From Paraburkholderia aspalathi (lineage in GTDB: Bacteria; Pseudomonadota; Gammaproteobacteria; Burkholderiales; Burkholderiaceae): DNA of 64,000 bases. Positions 8,321 to 16,155 of the stretch are shown here, in pieces. The number at the start of each line of letters is the position of its first letter. Position 1 is the first letter of the stretch. The stretch lies in the NCBI RefSeq assembly GCF_900116445.1, contig NZ_FPBH01000004.1:434001-498000 (forward strand). Reading direction: 5' to 3'. A program made the position numbers and the translations under genes. The notes under the pieces are model-generated. The model was not told the origin of the DNA, made no database searches, and worked only from the letters and a program-made list of their open reading frames with translations.

Positions 8321-9580
8321 TTAGTGAGCGTTGGGGCTAGGGCCGGCGCCTGATTCGTTGAGCAGCGCGCCAGTACGGAAACGGTCAAGGGAGAACTTCT
8401 CGTTCAACTCATGTGCTCGGCCTGTCGCGATCATGTGCGCGAAGGTCCAACCAGCAGCCGGCGTTGCTTTGAAGCCGCCATAGCACCAGCCGGCATTGAG
8501 ATAAAGCCCGTCAATAGGCGTCGTGGAGATGATTGGGCTCCCATCCATCGACATGTCCATCACCCCGCCCCAATGACGCAGTAACCTCAGACGCGAAATG
8601 CACGGCATCAGTGTGCATGCGAGCTGTGCGACCTCGGCCACCACAGGAAAATTGCCGCGCTGGGCGTACGAGTTGTAGCCATCAAGGTCGCCGCCAATCA
8701 CAAGGCCACCTTTGTCGGACTGGCTTATGTAGAAGTGGGGTGAGGCGCACGCTATTACCTGATCTACCAACGGCTTCACTGGCTCGGTCACGAACGCCTG
8801 GAGGACATGACTTTCGATCGGAAGCGCGAGACCGGCTTTTGCGGCGAGAAGGCCGCTACTGCCCGCCACGGATAGACCCACACGACTCGCGCGAATCTCG
8901 CCACGCGACGTGGTCACGCCCGAAATCTTTCCCGCCTCGTACAGATAGCCCAGCACTTCGCAGTTCTGGATCACATCAACGCCAAGACGATCTGCGGCTC
9001 TCGCGTAGCCCCACGCCACTGCATCGTGACGCGCGGTACCCGCCTTGCCTTGGAACATTGCACCGTGGACGGGAAATCTCGCGCCTTCGCTATAGTCCAG
9101 ATATGGAACGACCTTGCGGACCTGATCACGTGACCAGAGTTCACAGTCAATGCCGTTAAGGCGCATAACGTTCAGCCGCCGGGCAAAACTGTCGAGCTGG
9201 TCCGGAGAATTGGCAAGCGTGATTTGTCCGCGCTGCGAAAACATCACGTTGTAATTGAGCTCCTGGCTCAGCCCTTCCCAAAGCTGCATCGACCAGTCAT
9301 AGAACTGTGTGTTGCCATCGATCATGTAGTTTGAGCGAACGATCGTTGTATTGCGCCCGACGTTTCCTCCGCCGAGATAGCCTTTTTCGAGAACAGCGAC
9401 GCGCCTGATCCCGTGAATCTTCGCAAGGTAATAGGCCGTTGCGAGACCATGACCTCCTCCGCCGATGATGACGACGTCATACTCGGGTTTCGGTTCCGGA
9501 TCGCGCCACGCGCGATGCCATCCTTTGTTCGCTCTCAGGGCGTGCCCAAAAATTTGGAATCCAGAATATTCTTTCATCAT
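8321..9580 (-). CDS. soxB: Sarcosine oxidase beta subunit
   Basis: The 419-residue protein is a DAO-family flavoprotein with the FAD-binding Rossmann motif VVIIGGGGHGLATAYYLA (about residues 36-53) and GGGNVGRNTT after it. His185 in ARHDAVAWGYARAA matches the histidine that carries covalent FMN in heterotetrameric sarcosine oxidases. It is the first gene of the leftward soxBDAG-purU-folD operon; its start faces the divergent ABC operon across about 500 bases carrying repeated palindromes. It binds and oxidises sarcosine. Start could be either of two adjacent ATG codons (9580 or 9577). Confidence 0.96.
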   Translation of the reverse strand: MMKEYSGFQIFGHALRANKGWHRAWRDPEPKPEYDVVIIGGGGHGLATAYYLAKIHGIRRVAVLEKGYLGGGNVGRNTTIVRSNYMIDGNTQFYDWSMQLWEGLSQELNYNVMFSQRGQITLANSPDQLDSFARRLNVMRLNGIDCELWSRDQVRKVVPYLDYSEGARFPVHGAMFQGKAGTARHDAVAWGYARAADRLGVDVIQNCEVLGYLYEAGKISGVTTSRGEIRASRVGLSVAGSSGLLAAKAGLALPIESHVLQAFVTEPVKPLVDQVIACASPHFYISQSDKGGLVIGGDLDGYNSYAQRGNFPVVAEVAQLACTLMPCISRLRLLRHWGGVMDMSMDGSPIISTTPIDGLYLNAGWCYGGFKATPAAGWTFAHMIATGRAHELNEKFSLDRFRTGALLNESGAGPSPNAH

Positions 9581-9597
9581 CGCGATCTTTCAGATCC

Positions 9598-9608
9598 TTG
9601 TTGAACAA
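9598..9608. promoter_or_regulatory. Palindrome TTGTTGAACAA near the soxB start
   Basis: TTGTTGAACAA has perfect 5-base arms around one base and sits 18 bases upstream of soxB. It resembles the three TTGT-N2-ACAA sites further upstream but with a 3-base centre, so it is the weakest member of the set. Confidence 0.35.
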
Positions 9609-9734
9609 CCGGGTGCATCACGTACGCGCGTTCCGCGCGGCTCTCGCGTAGCGAAGTGGGCGGATCCGCTTCGTATGTTTCTGCCTTTGGACACGATCAG
9701 AAGCGCTACGTGTGTGCCTTCGCTTACCGCCCAG

Positions 9735-9744
9735 TTGTGTACAA
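9735..9744. promoter_or_regulatory. GntR-type operator candidate, site 1
   Basis: TTGTGTACAA, the reverse complement of the TTGTACACAA copies at 9798 and 9936. The form TTGT-N2-ACAA is typical of operators of FCD-type GntR regulators, of which two are encoded in this cluster. Confidence 0.6.
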
Positions 9745-9797
9745 GTATCAGACAACCAATAAGCGGAGACAAGCACCTGATGAAAATTTTTTTGCTG

Positions 9798-9807
9798 TTG
9801 TACACAA
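9798..9807. promoter_or_regulatory. GntR-type operator candidate, site 2
   Basis: TTGTACACAA, an exact copy of the site at 9936 and 63 bases (about six helical turns) from the site at 9735, which suits cooperative binding on one DNA face. Confidence 0.6.
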
Positions 9808-9892
9808 ATAACTAACTGTCTCGCTCTCCAGTAAGGGTTTACGCGGGTAAAAACCGGCGGGGCGGGCCGCTTTCTTCCTTCTGCACGCTAGG

Positions 9893-9945
9893 TGTATACA
9901 TGTACTGACCGAACGGTCGGCTCGATCCACAATGGTTGTACACAA
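9893..9945. promoter_or_regulatory. GntR-type operator candidates, sites 3 and 4
   Basis: TGTATACA (9893-9900) is a perfect palindrome overlapping TACATGTA (9897-9904), and TTGTACACAA recurs exactly at 9936-9945, about 145 bases before the substrate-binding protein start. Together with sites 1 and 2 they fill the shared promoter region of soxB and the ABC operon. Confidence 0.5.
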
Positions 9946-10090
9946 CATCGTTGATCCACTATTTTTGAAACGGCATAATCGGCCCGTGAGCGCAGGTGCC
10001 GCTGACGAGTGGGCTGCTCAGGATCCAGGTCATCGACCGCCTAATGCAATCCAAAGACCGAACCTCAATCAGGTAGCGAAGGGGAAAAAG

Positions 10091-11164
10091 ATGGCAAAGT
10101 TTTCGCGGAGAAGCTTCATCAAATCGGGCGTCGTTGGCGGTGCGGCGCTTGCCGCCTCTCAACTGACGCAATTAGTCGGCACGGCACGTGCTGCGGAGAC
10201 GCTCTCTGTTGTCGAGTGGGGCCCCCCGTGGATTGAGAACACCAAAGCGCTCGCCGCCAGGTGGGGGAAAGCACCGATTGATTGGACACTGCACGCTGGG
10301 GGAGCGGCGTCCATCCTGCCGAAGATCAAAGCCGCATGGCCGAATCCACCCTATGACTTGGTGGATAACTGGAGTCCCGTTTTTCGCTCGATGATCCGTG
10401 AAGACTGGGTCGAGACCGTGACGCTCCAAGATTGCCCGAACCTCGCAGACGTCCCGGTAGACCTCATCCCGAAAGATGCAAAGGGGAACTGGAAGGCTGT
10501 TCCGCGAGGTTCTAGCGGCATTTTCTTCACCTATGCTCCTGAGACCTGCCCCATTGAAATCAAGTCAATCGAGGATCTGCTCAACCCGAAGCTGAAAGGG
10601 CAAATTCTGTGGCCCAATCCGACCTTGTTTTCCAACCTTCAGGTCGTGTCGCTGGCGATGGCCCGTGGTGGCGACGAGCACAACATGGAGCCAGGGTGGA
10701 AGTTTCTGAAGGAGCTCGCCAAGTCCGGCAACATAGGCCGCGCCGCGTCGAACACGTCGGACATCATCACGTCGATGAATACAAGAGAAACGTCGATCAC
10801 TTTTGGGGAACAGGGCACATTGTCGGGAATTAAGGGGGTGAAGACGATCCCTTTGACAAAAACGAGCCCAAGCCTCAAGACCTTCATGTTCATCTCGGGT
10901 TGGGTTGTGCTCAAAAGCTCAAAGAACAAGAAGCTGGCATTCGATTTTGCCAACTACTCAATCAGCAAGGAAGCGAGCAGCAATTACTTCAAAGAAGTCG
11001 GTGAAGTTCCTGTCAACTCGAAGGCGGAAAGCACCATTCCCTTTCTCCGGTTCACTCCCGAGGAAGTGAAGAAGTTTGTCGTTGTTCCCGATTGGGACTA
11101 CCTTGGCAAGCAGCTTGATGGTTGGAACAAGCGCTGGGAGCAGGAAATCGTTCAGCTTTTGTAA
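10091..11164 (+). CDS. ABC transporter substrate-binding protein (spermidine/putrescine type, Tat-exported)
   Basis: From the ATG at 10091 the protein has 357 residues. An upstream in-frame ATG exists at 9950, but 10091 gives a clean signal: twin-arginine motif SRRSFIK at residues 5-11, a hydrophobic stretch and a likely cleavage near TARA. A purine-rich ribosome site (GGGGAAAAAG) precedes it. The body has the type-2 periplasmic fold of PotD/PotF-like proteins (LWPNPTLFSNLQ region). It is followed by two PotB/PotC-like permeases and a PotA-like ATPase. The substrate is not known; the operon partner is an M24 hydrolase and the divergent operon degrades sarcosine, so an N-methylated compound is likelier than a polyamine. 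Confidence 0.88.
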   Translation: MAKFSRRSFIKSGVVGGAALAASQLTQLVGTARAAETLSVVEWGPPWIENTKALAARWGKAPIDWTLHAGGAASILPKIKAAWPNPPYDLVDNWSPVFRSMIREDWVETVTLQDCPNLADVPVDLIPKDAKGNWKAVPRGSSGIFFTYAPETCPIEIKSIEDLLNPKLKGQILWPNPTLFSNLQVVSLAMARGGDEHNMEPGWKFLKELAKSGNIGRAASNTSDIITSMNTRETSITFGEQGTLSGIKGVKTIPLTKTSPSLKTFMFISGWVVLKSSKNKKLAFDFANYSISKEASSNYFKEVGEVPVNSKAESTIPFLRFTPEEVKKFVVVPDWDYLGKQLDGWNKRWEQEIVQLL

Positions 11165-11264
11165 CATCAGAACCTGACGTGCGTTGCACCCGACGTCGCA
11201 CAATTGGGCAACAAACTGCGCTCGACGAACACACGTCGGGCGCTCGAGGAATCGGAGCTTACTC

Positions 11265-12119
11265 ATGAAGTCTGGAAGAAGTACGGCGTTGCTAATGCTG
11301 CCTGGATTCGCCCTCTTCATGGCGCTTCTCGCGCTACCGCTTGCCAACGTGATTGACGAAAGTTTTCGACTCTTCGAGCCGGGTCGGATCGGCTCCGCTA
11401 AGGACGCACCTTACACGTTGTCAAATTTTGCGGAAATCCTGCAACCTTCTTACATGCAGTATTTTGCAGAAACCTTCAAATTCGGTTTGCTAACATCGAT
11501 CATTTCACTCACAGTAGCTTTTCCGATCGCTTATGCAGTTGCGAGGCAATCGTCGCCTGTACTTCGAAAGCTGGCCGTTGGATTCTTAATCGGCATGCTG
11601 TTTCTCAGCACGCTGGTGCGCGTTAATGCTTTGCTATTGACGTTTGGGCCTACCGGCTATGCTTCGATCCTTGCTGGCATCCTAGACGTATCTGCAAGCA
11701 GCCGCTTCTATACCGAATTGGTCGTAGTATTTGGCCTTTTGCACTACCTCATTCCGATTGCAGCGCTGACACTGCTAGGAAATCTTCAAAATCTGAATCC
11801 GAAGCTAGTGGAGGCGTCCCAGGTGCTTGGGGCGTCGCGTTTCAGATCGCACCTCTCAATCACATTGCCGTTATGCATTCCGGGTTTGCTTTCAGCCTTC
11901 CTGATCTGCTTCACGCTGTGCCTTAGTGCTTTTGTCATCCCCATGATTCTGGGGAAGGGAAAAGTACTAATGGTGTCGAATCTAATCTACGCCCGCTTCA
12001 GCGAGGTCGCTAATTACCCAAGCGGATCAGCTGTTGCGATCATCATGCTCATCGTTTCCTTGGTTGTGATTTACGCGCTGACGTGGGTCGTCTCCAAGTG
12101 GCACCGAAATCTTGCATAG
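11265..12119 (+). CDS. ABC transporter permease (PotB-like)
   Basis: The 284-residue inner-membrane protein has about six hydrophobic segments and the EAA loop of importer permeases around residues 185-205 (LVEASQVLGASRFRSHLSITLPLCIPG). The ATG at 11265 is preceded by GGAG ten bases upstream; the longer in-frame opening from 11184 is not hydrophobic and is unlikely to be translated. It follows the binding protein by 100 bases and precedes the second permease by 9. It forms the channel with the next gene product. Confidence 0.9.
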   Translation: MKSGRSTALLMLPGFALFMALLALPLANVIDESFRLFEPGRIGSAKDAPYTLSNFAEILQPSYMQYFAETFKFGLLTSIISLTVAFPIAYAVARQSSPVLRKLAVGFLIGMLFLSTLVRVNALLLTFGPTGYASILAGILDVSASSRFYTELVVVFGLLHYLIPIAALTLLGNLQNLNPKLVEASQVLGASRFRSHLSITLPLCIPGLLSAFLICFTLCLSAFVIPMILGKGKVLMVSNLIYARFSEVANYPSGSAVAIIMLIVSLVVIYALTWVVSKWHRNLA

Positions 12120-12128
12120 GACGATACT

Positions 12129-12947
12129 GTGAAACGCTATGTCGATAACGCTGCAGTGCTGCTCAGCGCCACCAACATTATCGTTGTTTTGATATTCCTC
12201 GTCTTTCCGATCATTGTCTCCGTGACGATGTCATTCGATGGCCGAGCGTATCTTGGTCGGTTCCCTCCACCGGAGTACTCCCTCCGGTGGTACAAAAATT
12301 TCTTCTCCGACTCTTATTATCTGACGGGTCTTGCAACAAGTCTTCGATTGGCGCTAGTTACCACCATTATCTCGACGGCCGCCGGCGTCAGCACGGCTGT
12401 CGCGCTTGATCAATTTACGGGGCGCGGCAAGCAAGCTCTGGAAACCCTCTTCCTATCATCGCTCATTGTGCCTGCAGTGGTGATTGGTTTTGCGCTGCTA
12501 CTGGCTTTTGCGATGCTCGGGGTTTTTGACGGATTCACCCGTTTGCTTGGGGGCCACATCATAATCACGTTCCCATACACAGTCCGCACGACGCTCGCCG
12601 GTCTTGTCGGCATCCGAAAGACACTCACGGAAGCCGCAACAAGCCTCGGCGCTACAGACCGTCAGGCTTTTTGGGACGTCACCTTTCCGCTTGCTCGTAC
12701 CGGAATCGTCGCAGGTGCCATCTTCGCGTTCGCGTTTTCTATGGACGACGTAGCCGTAAGCTTGTTTCTCACTTCTCCCGACTCATATACCCTCCCCGTT
12801 GCGATGGTAAGCATGATGCGGACGAACTTTGATCTGACGATCGCCGCGGCCTCCGTCGTCCTGATGATTTTTACCTTTGCCATCATTCTCGTGCTCGACC
12901 GTACAATCGGCCTAGACCGTCTGATCGGCAAGGGCGTCTTCAGTTGA
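12129..12947 (+). CDS. ABC transporter permease (PotC-like)
   Basis: The 272-residue membrane protein starts at GTG 12129 and has about six membrane segments plus an EAA loop (LTEAATSLGATDRQAFWDVTFP, about residues 165-185, read in two parts). It pairs with the upstream permease. Nine bases separate the two genes, and eleven separate this gene from the ATPase start, showing one transcript. Polyamine-type permeases of this group also carry opines, phosphonates and other cationic or zwitterionic small molecules. Confidence 0.9.
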   Translation: MKRYVDNAAVLLSATNIIVVLIFLVFPIIVSVTMSFDGRAYLGRFPPPEYSLRWYKNFFSDSYYLTGLATSLRLALVTTIISTAAGVSTAVALDQFTGRGKQALETLFLSSLIVPAVVIGFALLLAFAMLGVFDGFTRLLGGHIIITFPYTVRTTLAGLVGIRKTLTEAATSLGATDRQAFWDVTFPLARTGIVAGAIFAFAFSMDDVAVSLFLTSPDSYTLPVAMVSMMRTNFDLTIAAASVVLMIFTFAIILVLDRTIGLDRLIGKGVFS

Positions 12948-12958
12948 TAGGAATTGAT

Positions 12959-14047
12959 ATGAGTGTTCTCCAACTTTCGAACGTCACGAAGCTCTACGGG
13001 AGTTTTGTCGCCGTCAATAACATCTCATTCAATGTTGAGAAGGGAAAGATACTCTCGTTATTAGGCCCGAGCGGTTGCGGGAAGACGACGACCTTGCGCT
13101 TGATATCAGGATTTGAAGTTCCTAACGATGGTGCGGTAATGTTCTCTGGCGTGGACATGAAGGGCCGACGGCCCTACGAGCGCAACGTGGGTCTTCTCTT
13201 CCAAGACTACGCCCTGTTCCCACACATGACGGTTCGAGAAAATGTCGCCTATGGGTTGAAGCATCGCAACTTTGATAAGGCAAAAATTCCGGCTCGGGTA
13301 TCTGAGATGTTGTCGCTAGTCAAGCTAAAGGGTTTTGAAGATCGCCGCCCGGGGCAACTAAGCGGTGGCCAGCAGCAGCGCGTGGCGCTTGCACGGGCGC
13401 TGGCGATTTATCCTGAAGTCGTTTTGCTCGACGAACCGCTATCAGCGCTGGACGCGAAACTACGTCAAGAACTCCGGTTTGAATTAAAGGAGATTCTTTC
13501 GGCCGTAGACGCCACAACGATCGTGGTCACCCACGATCAGGAAGAAGCGATGAGTCTGGGCGACAGCGTAATCGTCATGAGTGGCGGAAAGATCATGCAA
13601 CAAGGGGCTCCCACGGACATCTACACGAATCCGAAGACTCGATTTGTCGCGGAGTTCATCGGGCGCTCAAACTGGTTCACGGGACGGCTTCTCCCGAGTT
13701 CGAATGGGCTCGCCGAATTTCAGTCAGGCAGCGGCTTGAGGATGGTCGTGCCAGTCCCGGACGGCAGCGTTAACGGAACAACGTTTGACGTTTGTGTACG
13801 GCCGGAACGCATCCAGATCAATGGAATCGGCCAGCCATCGTCACTCGCGCCCGGCAACGAGATGCGCGGCACGATTAGAGATGTTGCCCACCTTGGGGCC
13901 GACCTTCATCTGGTTATCGAGATTCCGGGCGGACAACTGCTTACTGTGACCGAAAAGTACGTCGGTCAAGCGCTGGAGCAGTCTGGACAGGAAGTATCGG
14001 TCGCCTTCCGTCCCAGCGATTGCATCGTCGTTCCGTCCGGCTCGTAG
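12959..14047 (+). CDS. ABC transporter ATP-binding protein (PotA-like)
   Basis: The 362-residue protein has Walker A GPSGCGKTT (about residues 37-45), Q-loop LLFQDYALFPHM, signature LSGGQQQRVALARAL, Walker B VVLLDEPLSALD, switch His in VTHDQEEAMSLGD, and a C-terminal TOBE_2 domain after about residue 280. This is the canonical PotA/FbpC layout. The ATG at 12959 follows AGGA at a good distance. It energises the importer made of the three preceding gene products. Confidence 0.94.
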   Translation: MSVLQLSNVTKLYGSFVAVNNISFNVEKGKILSLLGPSGCGKTTTLRLISGFEVPNDGAVMFSGVDMKGRRPYERNVGLLFQDYALFPHMTVRENVAYGLKHRNFDKAKIPARVSEMLSLVKLKGFEDRRPGQLSGGQQQRVALARALAIYPEVVLLDEPLSALDAKLRQELRFELKEILSAVDATTIVVTHDQEEAMSLGDSVIVMSGGKIMQQGAPTDIYTNPKTRFVAEFIGRSNWFTGRLLPSSNGLAEFQSGSGLRMVVPVPDGSVNGTTFDVCVRPERIQINGIGQPSSLAPGNEMRGTIRDVAHLGADLHLVIEIPGGQLLTVTEKYVGQALEQSGQEVSVAFRPSDCIVVPSGS

Positions 14048-14296
14048 TAACAGTGAAGCCCGGAAGTTCGGTGTGTGATGGATCTTGGTGACAGAAGAGG
14101 TGTACCCAGCCGTGTAGACCTGGTGGCACCGGTGACGCCTTGCCTGCTCCAGTCTTGCGCGCCGGTCTACAAGATTTCGCCGTAGTCACGATTGCATTGT
14201 CCTTCGTGCTGCGTTGGAAATAGCCTGTGCAATACAGCTCCTGTGTCCTTAGGAGTATTAATTACAACGTCTCATCGTAACCAAAGGAAACGAGAA

Positions 14297-15445
14297 ATGG
14301 ATCAGATTTTGGGTCGAGCTAGTGCGGAGCGCGCGGGTCGCGTTGAGAAAGTGCAGGAGATCTGCCGCGAGCGCGGCGTCGATGTTGCGGTTTTCACAAG
14401 CCCGGAGAACATCTATTATCTGGCTGGGCTCGACTATGAGGGCTACTTCTGCCTACATGCACTCCTTGTACCGGCCAAAGGAAAGCCGGTGCTATTTGCC
14501 CGAAAGATTGAGACACCCACCATCCTGCGACAAGCGACGCAGGTTCAGTATGTTGGCTACGCAGACAATGACAACGTCGCGGCGGCGATCGCGTCGAAAC
14601 TGGTCGAAATGGCGGGAGAGAGCCCTCGAGTCGCATTGCAACGGAACAGCGCTGCGAACGTGATGATCGATGCGCCGCTTCGGGCCGCGCTTTCGACCGC
14701 TGAATTCCTTGACTCATCTGGCATCGCCGAAGAGATGCGGATGATCAAGTCTCCCTTTGAGGTCGAGCAGATCAAGAGCGCAGCACGGATCTCGGACGTA
14801 ATGATCGTTGCGGGCATCGGCACCGCCGGCGACGGGGTTACGGAGAACACTGTCGCCGCTGAAGTCTATCGGGCCATGATTTCCGCCGGCGGTCAATCAC
14901 CCGGTTTCCCGCCGTTTATTAGGTCGGTGGATCGACTGTGCGAGCCGCATACGACGTGGACTTCGCGCAAGTTGACAACGGGAGACCCTTTCCTCCTGGA
15001 GCTATCTGGCTGCATTGCCAGATACCATGCTCCAATGGCGCGGACAGCATACGTAGGCAAGGCCCCACAGTCCGCAAGAAAGCTCTCGAAGATCAGCAAT
15101 GAAGCGCACCTCGAGGCGCTGAAGGCTCTCAAGCCAGGCGTTCGCGCGTCCGACGTGCATGCTGCCTGGAAAGCTCGTCTAGACGCCTCGAATGTTTCGC
15201 CGAGGTTAGAGCATTGCGGGTACACGGTTGGAATTTCGTTCCCTCCGACGTGGACTGGAGGCCCGGGAATCAACAGTTTGCACGGCGCGAGTACGGTGCC
15301 GATCCGCGCGGGGATGATTTTCCACCTCCTCACGTGGATTGCGGACAATGAAGGGAACGAAAACTTCCTGTCGGACTGCGTGCTTGTTGAAGAATCTGGT
15401 GCGGTCTTTCTGACCAAAACGTCACGGGAACTTGCCGAGGTCTAA
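14297..15445 (+). CDS. M24-family hydrolase, ectoine hydrolase/creatinase-like
   Basis: The 382-residue protein has the pita-bread layout: creatinase N-terminal domain (about 1-130) and M24 catalytic domain (about 150-375). The usual M24 metal ligands are not in place. The first Asp position reads LLELSG (Glu235), the second reads APMART, and the late Glu position reads IFHLLTW. His228 (EPHTTW) aligns with the general-base region of creatinase, and HCGYTVGISFPP (His316) resembles ectoine hydrolase (DoeA/EutD) text. So it is probably a metal-independent C-N hydrolase rather than an aminopeptidase. It ends the ABC operon and faces a sarcosine oxidase operon; a sarcosine-releasing role is inferred. 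AGGA precedes the ATG; 250 bases separate it from the ATPase gene. Confidence 0.8.
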   Translation: MDQILGRASAERAGRVEKVQEICRERGVDVAVFTSPENIYYLAGLDYEGYFCLHALLVPAKGKPVLFARKIETPTILRQATQVQYVGYADNDNVAAAIASKLVEMAGESPRVALQRNSAANVMIDAPLRAALSTAEFLDSSGIAEEMRMIKSPFEVEQIKSAARISDVMIVAGIGTAGDGVTENTVAAEVYRAMISAGGQSPGFPPFIRSVDRLCEPHTTWTSRKLTTGDPFLLELSGCIARYHAPMARTAYVGKAPQSARKLSKISNEAHLEALKALKPGVRASDVHAAWKARLDASNVSPRLEHCGYTVGISFPPTWTGGPGINSLHGASTVPIRAGMIFHLLTWIADNEGNENFLSDCVLVEESGAVFLTKTSRELAEV

Positions 15446-15894
15446 AAAGCTCTGGCCCGGCACTTTGCAGCTTGCGTACTCTTCGTTTTGTCCAACTGCT
15501 GTCTGCGGTTGCAACGCGCGCGCGGCAGTTTTTGCAACCTGCCGCGCAGCGAACACAGGGTCGCTGCGCCCCTGTGTAACCTCAAGCGCGTGATGGCGAT
15601 ATTGGGATTCTCGCGGACCATGAGGGCCATGCGGCTGGTGGGTGCGTGAAGCACCTAGGCCTCCAACATATGCGCGAGAACGGCTTGCGTTAAGGTAGAG
15701 TAGCCACCCAACATCTCTCAGTTGATCGATTGATTGCGAGAGTGCAACGCGGCTCTATAGTCGTCGAATCAGGTTTTTTGCACGTCAAATCTGCGTTCTG
15801 CGTTTCCACACAGGCTCGACCCACTGCGGTCAGACAACTTTCTCCAAACCGGTCAGCCATCCAAATTCAGGTTTTGCAAACGGGAGTGCCGGCG
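15446..15894. other. Non-coding stretch with one hairpin
   Basis: No convincing gene is seen. A dyad GCGCGGCAG / CTGCCGCGC with a 10-base loop spans 15520-15547, about 75 bases after the M24 stop; it lacks a T-run, so it is at most a weak terminator. Reading frames here have no recognisable protein text. Confidence 0.4.
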
Positions 15895-16065
15895 GATTCA
15901 ACCGGTCGATGCAACACACTGAAGACTGCGCAAGCAGCAGGAGTGTTGCACATGAAGCGGAGACGCCGGATTTATTACAGTGAGACGCAGAAAGCGCTGA
16001 TGTGGGAACGTTGGCGCAACGGCGAATCTCTGCAGAAGATCGCCCAGCTCTTTGATCGTAACCAC
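15895..16065 (+). mobile_element. IS30-family left end with truncated transposase start
   Basis: GATTCAACCGGTCGATGC at 15895-15912, continuing into AACAC, resembles the terminal inverted repeat of IS30-family elements. An ATG at 15952 with AGGAG upstream opens a frame whose first 38 residues (RRRRIYYSETQKALMWERW and GESLQKIAQLFDRNH) match the conserved N-terminus of IS30 transposases. After His38 the reading frame continues into unrelated sequence, so the element is cut after about 170 bases. The remaining transposase, including its DDE domain, and the right end are absent from the window. Confidence 0.75.
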
Positions 16066-16149
16066 CTCATCGACGCGGAAAACGGCGAGGAGGATGGTGC
16101 CAGCGCGACGGAACAACTCATCGAAGTTGTTCACAGCTATTTCAAATAG
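16066..16149 (+). pseudogene. C-terminal remnant of a CsoR/RcnR-type metal regulator (dmeR-like), fused to IS30
   Basis: The 27 residues after the IS30 segment (LIDAENGEED, then SATEQLIEVVHSYFK) look like the end of FrmR/RcnR-family regulators, which finish with a VHSYLK-type helix and normally precede dmeF. The stop at 16147-16149 lies 6 bases before dmeF. The first two thirds of the regulator, including its DNA-binding and metal ligands, are missing, replaced in frame by the transposase N-terminus. Loss of the repressor could leave dmeF unregulated. The family assignment rests on a short stretch plus synteny. Confidence 0.6.
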
Positions 16150-16155
16150 TCAGAA

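Noticed and set aside
9932..10090. Longer N-terminus for the substrate-binding protein
   Set aside because: It would bury the twin-arginine signal and cover an operator-like palindrome; 10091 is the better start.
15730..15951. 74-codon extension upstream of the IS30 transposase start
   Set aside because: The ATG at 15952 has the ribosome site and the family start; the extension crosses the presumed terminal repeat.
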